NCBI GenBank assembly: GCA_965178125.1
Contig: OZ237754.1
Location: forward strand, 682,001 to 746,000
Reading direction: 5' to 3'
Source: Bilabrum cf. latius
Lineage: Eukaryota > Bigyra: Bicosoecida > Bigyra > Bicosoecida
DNA length: 64,000 bases
Position numbers and translations under genes: made by a program. The notes under the pieces were generated by a model. That model was not told the DNA's origin. It did no database searches and worked only from the letters and a program-made list of their open reading frames with translations. Shown here one piece after another: positions 1-10,700 of this stretch (its first letter is position 1; each line of letters opens with the position of its first letter).

Positions 1-643
1 TGCTTGGATCGCGCTAGAGCCCGCAGACAAGGAGAACGGCTGCATGCACGTCATACCTAGAAGCCACAAGCTAGGCCCGCGCCCGCACTACTGCGACCTG
101 GACTGCATGCTACATGATGACGAGTGGCTCGCGGCGGCAGCATCCTCATCGGCAGAAGAGTCCAAGGAGAAGGAGGGCAAGGAAGGAGGCGAAGAGGGCA
201 AGGAAGGACTAGGCAAGGAAGGAGGCGAAGAGGGCAAGGAAGGACTAGGCAAGGAAGGAGGCGAAGAGGGCAAGGAAGGACTAGGCAAGGAAGGAGGCGA
301 AGCTGCCGATTCTCCGCCACTGGAAGGCATCGTGGAGGTAAAGCTGGACCCGGGGGACGTCCTCTTGTTCTCTGATCTGATCTTCCACGCCACGCCCCCG
401 AACGATTCGGACCGTGGGCGCACTGCGCTGCAATTCCACTACAGGGCCCCATGGGCGGAGGAGATATCGCTGGAGGAGCACGGGAAGATCTTCCACGACG
501 AGAGAGGGACGGCCAGCTGCATCACCACGAGGCCAATGAGTGACAGGCCGGCTTTATCCAACGTGGACGGCATCACTGCAAGCGGCGTGGGTGCCGCGGG
601 CGCTGCTGAGGGGGGATGTGGGTCCGAGAATGCGCCCACTTGA
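1..643 (+). CDS. Phytanoyl-CoA dioxygenase (PhyH)-like protein, 3' part
   Basis: The reading frame is open from the left edge, so the 5' end lies outside the window. It starts with a WIALEP...NGCMHVIPRSH block, which matches the PhyH-family signature (WxALD/E..NGCL..IPGSH). A segment LIFHATPPND (about 375-405) supplies the distal Fe(II) histidine, and RTALQFHY (about 415-440) supplies the arginine that binds 2-oxoglutarate in this family. Members are Fe(II)/2-oxoglutarate dioxygenases that hydroxylate diverse substrates; the substrate cannot be told here. Between the two halves sits an acidic/lysine-rich insertion built of a 12-residue repeat (KEGGEEGKEGLG), encoded by 36-bp DNA repeats, which would form a disordered loop on the jelly-roll fold. 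The usual GSH is RSH here. Stop is TGA. No TAG occurs in the visible frame. Confidence 0.8.
   Translation, partial: AWIALEPADKENGCMHVIPRSHKLGPRPHYCDLDCMLHDDEWLAAAASSSAEESKEKEGKEGGEEGKEGLGKEGGEEGKEGLGKEGGEEGKEGLGKEGGEAADSPPLEGIVEVKLDPGDVLLFSDLIFHATPPNDSDRGRTALQFHYRAPWAEEISLEEHGKIFHDERGTASCITTRPMSDRPALSNVDGITASGVGAAGAAEGGCGSENAPT
174..300. repeat. 36-bp in-frame tandem repeat in PhyH-like gene
   Basis: About 3.5 near-perfect copies of a 36-bp unit encode KEGGEEGKEGLG. The unit contains internal 9-15 bp sub-repeats (aaggaaggaggcgaa...). The length is a multiple of three, so expansion keeps the frame. Confidence 0.9.
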
Positions 644-795
644 CGCAAGCGTGAGAGATTCAGTGGTGCAGAGCGGCGCGGTGAACGAGCGGGGGCGTAG
701 TCGTACCACGTCTCAATTCTGTAAGTATGCTCGCGTGCGTGCGTGCGCATGCCAACTGGCGGAGTAACCTAGAGGACATCTTGGGCGAAACTCAT

Positions 796-1315
796 TCAGA
801 AACCACCGCGAAGTGCCAGCACCATATGCACAGTGTTACCTCCTGCAACACCAGCTGCCTCCATACTCTACGAATCGTCCATCTTCTTGCCCTTGAAAAC
901 CAATCGGATCTGCTTCGCATCAATCCCCTCCTTCTCCTGCAGGCTCAACTTCAGCTCTTGCATCGTTGTCGTTCCCTCCACCTCCATAGGTGACTTACGT
1001 CCAGACAGAGTCTGCGAAGCCATTGAATACATGAGGGCGTGACGGTGGAGTGGCGTTCTGGCACTGCTCAAAATGCAACAACTTGGAAGCAAAGAGACTG
1101 CCACGAAGGGCCCTGGAGATTCAGGTGAAGACTAAACTGAAACTGGTCGAGTCGATGTGGTGTCATTGTTAGTTTCACGATATCAACCAGGTTTGCGCAA
1201 CGCGAGAACGCATCAAGGCCATGGCCTGTTGCTCTATTGAGCGATTAGCTTGTTCTTTTAAACGGACCATTGGTAGTTCACTGCATTTAATTCTTACCTT
1301 TACAAAAATCTGCAT
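796..1315 (-). CDS. NEDD8/RUB-like ubiquitin-like modifier (2 exons)
   Basis: Join of exon 1 (1315-1298, MQIFVK) and exon 2 (1011-796); the 286-nt intron begins GTAAGA and ends CGCAG. The spliced protein is 77 aa, the size of ubiquitin plus one tail residue. It begins MQIFVKTLSGRK, keeps the QEKEGI core motif and a GKK at the Lys48 region, and ends LALRGG followed by Phe and TGA. Alanine at position 72 (LALRGG rather than LRLRGG) is the NEDD8/RUB discriminator for its own E1, so neddylation of cullins is the likely role; the C-terminal Phe would need removal by a processing protease. A TAG at 868-870 lies in mid-domain (about residue 54); stopping there would remove the conjugation tail, whereas Gln gives an intact fold. 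Another divergent UBL cannot be excluded. Confidence 0.82.
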
Positions 1316-1448
1316 GTTGTGATCTTTGTCGCAGCCAGTGTGCTGGTTCCAGATTGATTTCGTAAAAATCTGTAAAATCAATTGTAAAGTCCTGTTTTGC
1401 CAGCGTCCCGACGGCGGTCCCGATGATGCTCTTGTAATCTGCAAACCA

Positions 1449-3443
1449 TCACTTCCCCATGCAGAACTCTTTAAATACCACGTCTAAGACATCCTCAGCG
1501 TCGATATGCCCCAGCAAGGCACCAAGCCTGCCAGCACACGCCCGCAGCTCCTCCGCGACCGCCACGAGATCCCCCTCGGCACCCCCCAGCGCAAGCGCCC
1601 TCTCCACGGGGTCCTCCAGCCCAAGCCGGAGACGGTCCTCACCCGCGGCATTTTCCAGCCCTAGCAATGCGGCAGCAACTGTCGCGTGATGCAGCGCAAG
1701 CCGCACGGATTCCCTGTGTCTTTCTCGCAGAAGCAGACGCCCATCCGTCTCAGCGGAGTGGCCAGCGGCGGCTGCAGCAGTGGGTGAGTTTGCGTTGGCC
1801 GACGCGCTGGCCAGCAGCTCAGCCAGGCCGGTCACCCCTCCTTCCTGTTGAGCACTGGTTGCAACCGCCCCCAGCACCTGCAACTCGCTGGGAATCGGCG
1901 CATCAGCACCTGGCCCGCACGCGGCCGCAACAGCCAGGTCCCACTGGCGCCGCATGGTAGCCAGCAGCTCGGGCACCGAACCATCACGAACGTTCGCTTC
2001 AACTAGATCCGTCTTGCTCAGCACTAGCACAACTCCCCGGGAGCCCCCACCCCCACCCCCACCCCCAGCCCCGCATGCGCCTGCACCAACCCCTCCGATG
2101 GATCCACCCGATGCCCTCGCCCTCGCCCTCGCACAGGCATCCATGGATCGGATCCATTCCGAGCAGCCATCTAACCCCTTTGACCACCCACTGACGTCTC
2201 TGTAGTCCGCAACCACGACCACCATGTCCGCAGCGGCAGCCGCCTGCTAGGCCCTTCGTATCCCCTCGGCTTCCACCGGCCCGATCGGCTCAGCGCCCTC
2301 GTCGTGGTCCTGCCCCTGCTCGCTGGGGCTGCTGTCTCCAGGGCTCTATCTTTCTGACTGCTCCGTAGTGCGATCCACCAGTGTTCCCCGCATCCCGGCG
2401 GTGTCAAGCAGCCGAGCACCCGCTCCTCCCAGCTCCACGTGGGCCTCCACGGCGTCCCGCGTGGTGCCGGCCTCACTCGTCACGATGGACGCATCCCTTT
2501 GCAGCAGCGCGTTGAACAAGGAAGACTTGCCCGCGTTGGGGGGTCCCGCGAGCACCACAGAGTGTGACGAGTGCATCGAGGCTCGGTTCCTCAGCAGGGA
2601 GCTCGCCCTCAGGCTGCCCCCGAGCTCTAGGACCAGCCGCTTCACGATGGCACCCAGCTGTCCCTCGGCACCTTGTTCCCCAACGTCGGCCTCTTCGTCC
2701 CCGAAATCCAGGATGGCCTCCGTCATGGCGATCGCGCGGGTGGTCGCCTCCAGCCAGGCCCTTCCCTGCCGCTCCAGGGCGCCCTCCATAACGTGCATTG
2801 CACTGCGGCGCTGCTCCACCGTGTCGGCTTCCAGCAGGCTCCCAAGGCCCTCCACTCGAGTGAGATCGAGCTTGCCGTTCGACAGGGCGCGCCGGGAGAA
2901 CTCGCCTGGACGAGCATATCGCACGACGCCGTCCGTCTGACTCTGTACGTGGGGTTGGCACTGCAGAATTGCTTCCTCTACTGCATCACGGACGGCGAGG
3001 CTGCCATGGGAGTGAATCTCGAGCACGTCCTCGCCAGTGTAGGAGCGAGGACCAGCAAAGAATACGCCCATGCCCCGGTCGATCAATTCTTTCTTCGATG
3101 TTTCGCATGCCATTGATTCATTCGCAGCATAATATGCTAATTTGCTGGCTGGCTGCGCAGCTGGTTGGCCAAACTGGGAGCTACTCCCGACGATTGCAGT
3201 CGGCAGCAGGCGACCGGGCTACAGCAGAACTTTGCGCCCCCGCTGCAGCATTTCGTGTGCAATGCATGAAGCGCCTGGACCAGAAATTCTATGAATCTGT
3301 ACACCGTACTTGCCGGAACCCGTGGAGCACGCAAATATTGTATCTCTTGACGAACTGCTGGCGATGGAGGAGGAAGCTCTGTGATACTGGCATTTGAACC
3401 TCAACAGGCCCCACCACCTGAAGCGGCAAATTGCTTGCATCAA
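1449..3443 (-). CDS. GTPBP3: Mitochondrial tRNA modification GTPase MnmE/GTPBP3
   Basis: Single exon, 664 aa, with in-frame TAG at 3219, 2346 and 2247. The N terminus (about 35 residues, Arg/Ser-rich, few acidic) looks like a mitochondrial presequence and is followed by the MnmE folate-binding domain start DTIFACSTGSGKYGV and by SYTGEDVLEIHSHG. The G domain shows AGPPNAGKSSLF (G1, about residue 300), GTTRD (G2), DTAGMR (G3) and SKTDLVE (G4; Ser replaces the usual Asn of NKxD). The last residues FCMGK followed by TGA are the family's C-terminal catalytic C(I/L/M)GK motif, so the gene is complete. MnmE with MnmG/MTO1 installs the 5-taurinomethyl or carboxymethylaminomethyl group on wobble U34 of mitochondrial tRNAs. 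It shares a 176-bp divergent intergenic region with the BRCT-like gene. Confidence 0.93.
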
Positions 3444-3619
3444 ATGATTTGCATCATAACATAGACAGAAGCTGCATGGTTTGGGAAAGGGTTTTCGTTC
3501 GAGAGAAGAAATCTATTTTGAGCTCCGGACGGCGTTTGAATTAAATTACAAAGTGCCCATTTTGTACCTAAACACGGGCAGTAAATTGCGTAGTATCTCC
3601 AGTCCTGGTTATAGTTAGT

Positions 3620-4214
3620 ATGGCTTCGAAGCGTGACGACCTGACACGTCCAAGTGCTGCGCCAACTGAACCAATTTTTGATGGTGATCACGTCGCCATT
3701 CTGTGCAACGGCTCCCCAGGCAAGCAAGAAGACAGACTGGCGCGATTAATTCGATTTTTGGGAGGCACATCAGAATTTACCATATCTGCATCGACCACGG
3801 TAGCTGTTGCGACTGGAATCGTATCTGAGCAAGATAGTAGGCGGGCTGGCGTGTTCGGACACAACATTTATGACAGCAACTACATACTTGCAAGAGTTCA
3901 AACGCAGAGCTCGTCTCTTCCTCCTGTGAGCTAATTTCCGACGTGTTTTCAACTCCAAGACCAGTGCGATACCATTTAACTGCGGTTCTGTTGCAGATCT
4001 CCACCGTGCGCAGGGCCCTTTCCTGCGAATGAAGGCCGCAGAATCGTGGGCACACCCCGCCTCTGGAGTGCGCGAAAGCGATAAAGTAGTTGTTTCTTTG
4101 CCCCACGTAGCAGGTGCATCGATGCGCACAGCTGCTAGGGTCGCTGGCCGAGCGCCAGTGGTAGCCACCGGTCCGCTTGAGGCCGCAGCCATCACTGAGG
4201 GCTAGCTGAAGTGA
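3620..4214 (+). CDS. Small hypothetical protein, possible BRCT-like fold (2 exons)
   Basis: Exon 1 is 3620-3925; a GTGAGC donor and a GCGCAG acceptor at 4013 keep phase 0; exon 2 is 4014-4214 and ends TGA. A TAG at 4203-4205 is read through three codons before the stop (EGQLK end). The product is about 168 aa. The stretch RLIRFLGGTSEFTI and the following alternating hydrophobic pattern recall the first half of a BRCT domain, but the diagnostic tryptophan is missing, so this is only a suggestion. An alternative acceptor (TTGCAG at 3996) would give a shorter 113-aa protein ending at 4032. The gene sits head-to-head with MnmE and tail-to-tail with NAA15. Confidence 0.45.
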
Positions 4215-4357
4215 TGCGGAGAAGGCAACCCTTACCAATAGTGGTGCAGTGCGATTATATGATACATAACTAAATTCCTGTTCCAAGAGTGTCTGCCGGC
4301 TGGCTGGAATCAAAGGCACCCCCGCCAGTCGATTCGAGTCGATCGAGCAGGTCCTCA

Positions 4358-7300
4358 TCACTCGCTCGCAAAAGCATCGGCTCGGGGGAATGCACCTCGA
4401 GCAAGTGCGCGCAAGCTCCCCGCAGCCTCCGCTCCACCCTGGAGCCCGCCCAAGAACCGCACCGCCTCATCCGCCTCCTGCCACGTGCACCCGGCAGGAA
4501 GCGAGGACCCGTCCCCCAGCACCAGGCTGCAGGCAGCCAAGGCATCCTGCCCGCAGGCCACGGCAGCCCTTCCGCGCGCCAACCTCCACGCCAAGGAGTC
4601 CTTCCCTTCCCCACTCATCCCAGCCAGCGCACTAGACGCGTCCTTGGACCCGCCGGACACCCGCTCGTCCGCCAGAGCAGCCTCAAGCGCGGCCTTAGCA
4701 GAGGCTCGAAGCGGCTTGGCGGCCGTGGCACCGCCGCTGCCGCTGTCCCCGGCCGCCCCGCCAGTCGCGGCCCCAGGGTCCGCACCAGCAGCGGCGCCCT
4801 CCCCTGGTTGCTCCCTATCGAGCGCTTCCCTGGCAGCCTGCAGCACCCTCACGCGCAGCAGCGCCACTCTGGGGGAGGTTGGGCACAGCTCCTGCGCCTG
4901 CAGAAGCGCCGACACGGCCTGCAAGACCTTGCCTCGCAGCAGGGCCACGTCAACCTGGGCTTCCAGCGTGTCGATGGACGGCGATTCGTGCTGAGCGAGG
5001 TCTTTGGCCAGCTTGCCTGCGTACCCTAGCGGGTCCTTGGTCTCAAGCATGCGCCAGCCATCCACGTCCACCTCGGGATCCTTCAGCCCGAAGTTCTTCT
5101 CGGCAACCCTGCGAATACCCTTGTGTTGCTTCACTTGTTCCCTGTAGGCAGCGTCGTAGGCCGCTTTTTGTTCCCTGTCCTTGATCACCGCGAGACCGGC
5201 CGCAGTGAGGTGCTGCGCCTCGAGTGGTATCTCCTTGAGCAGCCCCTCCTGCTCCCGACTCAGGCGGATCATGCACCTGATCAGCCCCACCGCTGCCTCC
5301 TGCGGCCCCCTGAACTCTGCCAGCCCGTTCATCCAGCTCATCATCCTCTCGAAGTGTATCATGCGGCCCCCGCGCAGCGTGAAGTGGTGGAAATCCAGCT
5401 CGTCCTCCCGGAGCCGCTTCACGAAGCCCAGGCAATCCGCGTAGCACCGCAGTGCGATGCGCAGGGGCCCGTGCTGCTCGGCCATCTTCGCCAGGGCGAG
5501 GTACACCCAGAACACGTGGCAGTTCTCCAGCGTGGTCATCTGGTACTCCTTGCCGTGGACGAACTTGAACACGACGGCGCGCACCTCGTCCGCGGTGGCG
5601 GTCCCTGCCCTTGCCAGGTACTCCGCGTGCTTCGTGTTCACGTACCTGTCGTCTGCGTCCAGCGCCGCTGCAGTGGCAGCGCTCTCGGAAGCGGCCCTGA
5701 GGGCCCCCTGGTGCTTAAGGCATCGAGCCAGGGCGTGGTGCGCATCCGGCGAGGTGCTCGTGTGATCTACCGCCTCCCTGAGTACCTTCTCGGCCTCCGC
5801 GGAGCAGCCCCACCTGTCCAGGTGCTGCCCTTTCCACAGCAGAAGCAGGAACTGGTGCGCGGGGGTGATGGACAGGCTCGTGGGAGCCCCCTCGATGGAA
5901 GGCATGCCCGCCAGCAGCTCGTCCAAGATGCCTTCCAGGAGCGCGGCCTTGCCGGCCTGCGCCGAGCCAGCGGGCAGGTCAAGCCTCCCTCCGCCCCTGG
6001 CAGACTGTTCCCTAGGCGGGTAGAAGGACTTCAGGTCGGCCACCAGTGTCGTGGAGGACCGCTGCAGCTGCTTGAGCACGTAGTCTCGGAGCATGGGCCG
6101 GAACCCAGCGGAGGACGCAGGCAGCACGTCTAGCCTCACGCGGAGGAGGGCGCGGCTCGAGGGGAACTCCTTGCGGAACCCCTCGATTTCCTCAAGAAGC
6201 TTCCCGGACTCTTCCTCTGGCAAGGGGTCGTCGCACCCCCGCTGGGATAGATCGCGGTAGCTCCACCGACCGAGCACGCCGGCGGCAGGCGGTGCGGCGT
6301 CTGCGCTGCCCGCCGGTCCCGTCCTCCTGAGTCCAAACGCAGGCAGGGGCCTGCCAGTGATGGCCCTGCACAGCCCGGCGATGGACCCCCAGTGTTCGGG
6401 GTTGGACCGCAGCGTGTAGCGGAACCGACCCAGGGCTTCCTCGCGGCGCCCCAGGTGCAGCAGGCAGTGCCCCTCTTGCTCCCTGGCCAGCGTGCGGTTC
6501 TGGATGCGGCCGTGTGCCATGGCGGTCCGCAGCGCCTGCACCGCTGCCTCGTGCCTCCCCGCCCCGGCGAGAACATATGCCTTGTACTGCTCCAGCTGGT
6601 CGAGCACCCTGCAGTTGGTGGGGTCCTTCTTGAGCCACTCGTCCATGTCCAAAGAGGCAAGGTAGACGTCGATGGACTTCAGGGATAGGTCAGTGTTCCC
6701 CAGCATGTGAGTGGCGCAGGCGTAGGCGAACCAGTCGGTCGGCTGCGAACGGTGCTCCGAGGAGCTGAGGACCTCCATGATAGACTGGGACCAGCCGAGC
6801 ATGTCTCGAGTGAGCAGCTACAAGCCACCTAGATCGCGAAGTACCTGTGTGTTGCTACCATGAAGCCGCTTCGCTTGCTAATACCCCTTGAGGGCCACCG
6901 CGTAGTTGCTACGAGAGTTCGAAACCAGGTGGAATGGACGCGCTCTGCATTTGGGTGCTGGCGCAGTTCGCGATTGAGCCATCACTGTCAACCCAGTCTT
7001 ACCCTGCATTTCTGTTGATGATTCCATATATGTGCCACGGGTATACAGACTTTGGGGCAGTTCGCAAAGCAAGGTTGATTTGTTTCATGGCCTCAGCCGA
7101 GTTGCCTTTTCCATTGTGAAAGAGGGCTTTCATTGCCATGGTATCTGCGCAGCAATACGGCTATACATACTATTAATTATGAATATCGGGCGCTGGATCC
7201 TCGCGTGTGATTGGTCACTGGGCCATTCATTCGCTCACCTCCGTGCATGGGATAGGTTTTTAGGAGATCATCGCATAGACGCATGCCAGGGTCATACTAC

Positions 7301-7487
7301 TTGCTATCATAAAATTTCTGCGAATGGATAGGAGACAAATAGACGGGCAGTATAATGCGCAGTATGAGATGTGTAGTAACCGGCAGAGAGGACAACATCA
7401 ACATGAACCAGCCCAGCTCACAGAAAGCTGCAGGAAACGCCTGTGATCGGAGGCAGACAGCTTCTGCTCGGAACGTGTACCTGACAT
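4358..7487 (-). CDS. NAA15: N-alpha-acetyltransferase 15, NatA auxiliary subunit (4 exons)
   Basis: Join of 7487-7422, 7317-7239, 7144-7003 and 6908-4358 gives 945 aa; introns are 104, 94 and 94 nt, all GT-AG and in phase. The TPR scaffold of the ribosome-bound NatA complex, which anchors catalytic NAA10 for N-terminal acetylation after Met removal. Conserved NAA15 landmarks appear in order: KFYDSKQYDPGMRLC, GDTMAMKALF, VYPWHIYGIINR, NTQVLRDLGGLQLLTRD, WFAYACATHML. TAGs at 7297 (KQY), 6878 (GYQQA) and 6818 (GLQLL) fall where animal NAA15 has Gln for the first and third. The C-terminal third carries an Ala/Gly-rich low-complexity insert. Human NAA15 is 866 aa. The stop is TGA. The start ATG precedes MSGTRSEQKLSASD, which aligns with the family's N terminus. 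Confidence 0.92.
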
Positions 7488-7723
7488 AGTAGCAGCTTGT
7501 CGAAAGTGAGAAACTCAGCGAGATAGCTGCTAACTTTCGTGTTTGCTGGTGTGTCTGGTTGCGTGTAGTATTGATGTGAAACGAAGGTTCATCCACGAGG
7601 TTCGTTCGGCACTTCCGGTGTGCTCGACTCGGGCACTTCGGCTCTTGCAACACAATAAATTAAGGTGGGACTTTACGCGACTGATACCCGATAAGTTGCG
7701 AAATAATCTAAACTTGGCGAAAG

Positions 7724-10700
7724 ATGGCCGCACCGCCCCCGCCACCTGCTCCAGCGGCAGGCAAATCGAGCGGCTTGTCACCTCCGCCTGCACCGCCAGC
7801 AAGCAAACCGCCCATAGCAGGGCGAGAGCCGCCACTACCGGCACCACCAGCACCACGATCTGGTGCGCACGCATATCAACATCACGACAGCGAAGGAGAG
7901 AGTGACTTTGACGATGATATGAGCCTGCCATCGTCTGACGACATGTCGAGCGTGGGGTCTGTTCGGCAACGATTGGATCGGACACCACAGCTACAACCCA
8001 TGTCTCCATTAGTTCAGGGAACTTCGAACCAAACTACAGAAGTGACAAGTAAGGGCGATCCTATCACTGCACAGGAAAATATTCCAGGGGCTGAACAACC
8101 AAAGGATAGAACATCGGCCGAGTCAACAGCAGGTGGCACTGTGGCACACCAGGGACACAATCAAGTACAAAGCCCAGCTGACTACAACCTTGCTTCCCGA
8201 AACGCAAAACATGCTGCACCGCCAGCTCCGGCAGCGCCCGCCAAGACTGCGGCAAGGGCAGATGGGGCAGCACCGCCAGCTCCGGCAGCGCCCGCCAAGA
8301 CTGCGGCAAGTGCAGATGGGGCAGCACCGCCAGCTCCGGCAGCGCCCGCCAAGACTGCGGCAGGGGCTGGACCCGGTGCTGCACCGCCAGCTCCGGCAGC
8401 GCGCGCCAAGACTGCGGCAAGTGCAGATGGGGCAGCACCGCCAGCTCCGGCAGCGCCCGCCAAGACTGCGGCAGGGGCTGGACCCGATGCTGCACCGCCA
8501 GCTCCGGCAGCGCCCGCCAAGACTGCGGCAGGGGCTGGACCCGGTGCTGCACCGCCAGCTCCGGCAGCGCCCGCCAAGACTGCGGCAGGGGCTGGACAAG
8601 GTGCTGCACCGCCAGCTCCGGCAGCGCCCGCCAAGACTGCGGCAAGGGCAGATGGGGCAGCACCGCCAGCTCCGGCAGCGCCCGCCAAGACTGCGGCAAG
8701 TGCAGATGGGGCAGCACCGCCAGCTCCGGCAGCACCCGCCAAGACTGCGGCAGGGGCTGGACAAGGTGCTGCACCGCCAGCTCCGGCAGCTCCCGCCAAG
8801 ACTGCGGCAAGTGCAGATGGGGCAGCACCGCCAGCTCCGGCAGCGCCCGCCAAGACTGCGGCAAGTGCAGATGGGGCAGCACCGCCAGCTCCGGCAGCGC
8901 CCGCCAAGACTGCGGCAAGTGCAGATGGGGCAGCACCGCCAGCTCCGGCAGCGCCCGCCAAGACTGCGGCAAGTGCAGATGGGGCAGCACCGCCAGCTCC
9001 GGCAGCGCCCGCCTAGACTGCGGCAAGTGCAGATGGGGCAGCACCGCCAGCTCCGGCAGCGCCCGCCAAGACTGCGGCAAGGGCAGATGGGGCAGCACCG
9101 CCAGCTCCGGCAGCGCCCGCCAAGACTGCGGCAAGGGCAGATGGGGCAGCACCGCCAGCTCCGGCAGCGCCCGCCAAGACTGCGGCAAGTGCAGATGGGG
9201 CAGCACCGCCAGCTCCGGCAGCGCCCGCCAAGACTGCGGCAGGGGCTGGACCCGGTGCTGCACCGCCAGCTCCAGCAGCGCCCGCCAAGACTGCGGCAAG
9301 TGCAGATGGGGCAGCACCGCCAGCTCCGGCAGCGCCCGCCAAGACTGCGGCAAGGGATGGACCCGGTGCTGCACCGCCAGCTCCGGCAGCGCCCGCCAAG
9401 ACTGCGGCAAGGGCAGATGGGGCAGCACCGCCAGCTCCGGCAGCGCCCGCCAAGACTGCGGCAGGGGCTGGACCCGGTGCTGCACCGCCAGCTCCGGCAG
9501 CGCCCGCCAAGACTGCGGCAGGGGCAGATGGGGCAGCACCGCCAGCTCCGGCAGCACCCGCCAAGACTGCGGCAAGGGCAGATGGGGCAGCACCGCCAGC
9601 TCCGGCAGCGCCCGCCAAGACTGCGGCAGGGGCTGGACCCGGTGCTGCACCGCCAGCTCCGGCAGCGCCCGCCAAGACTGCGGCAAGTGCAGATGGGGCA
9701 GCACCGCCAGCTCCGGCAGCGCCCGCCAAGACTGCGGCAGGGGCTGGACAAGGCGCTGCACCGCCAGCTCCGGCAGCGCCCGCCAAGACTGCGGCAAGGG
9801 CAGATGGGGCAGCACCGCCAGCTCCAGCAGCGCCCGCCAAGACTACGGCAAGTGCAGATGGGGCAGCACCGCCAGCTCCGGCAGCGCCCGCCAAGACTGC
9901 GGCAAGGGCAGATGGGGCAGCACCGCCAGCTCCGGCAGCACCCGCCAAGACTGCGGCAGGGGCTGGACCCGGTGCTGCACCGCCAGCTCCGGCAGCACCC
10001 GCCAAGACTGCGGCAGGGGCTGGACCCGGTGCTGCACCGCCAGCTCCGGCAGCGCCCGCCAAGACTGCGGCAAGTGCAGATGGGGCAGCACCGCCAGCTC
10101 CGGCAGCACCCGCCACGACTGCGGCAAGGGCAGATGGGGCAGCACCGCCAGCTCCGGCAGCGCCCGCCAAGACTGCGGCAAGGGCAGATGGGGCAGCACC
10201 GCCAGCTCCGGCAGCGCCCGCCAAGACTGCGGCAAGGGCAGATGGGGCAGCACCGCCAGCTCCGGCAGCGCCCGCCAAGACTGCGGCAAGTGCAGATGGG
10301 GCAGCACCGCCAGCTCCGGCAGCGCCCGCCAAGACTGCGGCACGGGCAGATGGGGCAGCACCGCCAGCTCCAGCAGCGCCCGCCAAGACTGCGGCAAGTG
10401 CAGATGGGGCAGCACCGCCAGCTCCGGCAGCGCCCGCCAAGACTGCGGCAGGGGCTGGACCCGGTGCTGCACCGCCAGCTCCGGCAGCGCCCGCCTAGAC
10501 TGCGGCAAGGGCTGGACCCGATGCTGCACCGCCAGCTCCGGCAGCGCCCGCCAAGACTGCGGCAAGGGCTGGACCCGGTGCTGCACCGCCAGCTCCGGCA
10601 GCGCCCGCCAAGACTGCGGCAAGTGCAGATGGGGCAGCACCACCAGCTCCGGCAGCGCCCGCCAAGACTGCGGCAGGGGCTGGACAAGGTGCTGCACCGC

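Noticed and set aside
3770-4361. Minus-strand ORFs opposite the BRCT-like gene
   Set aside because: No family signal; the plus strand has matching splice sites and a frame that stays open through a TAG to a TGA.
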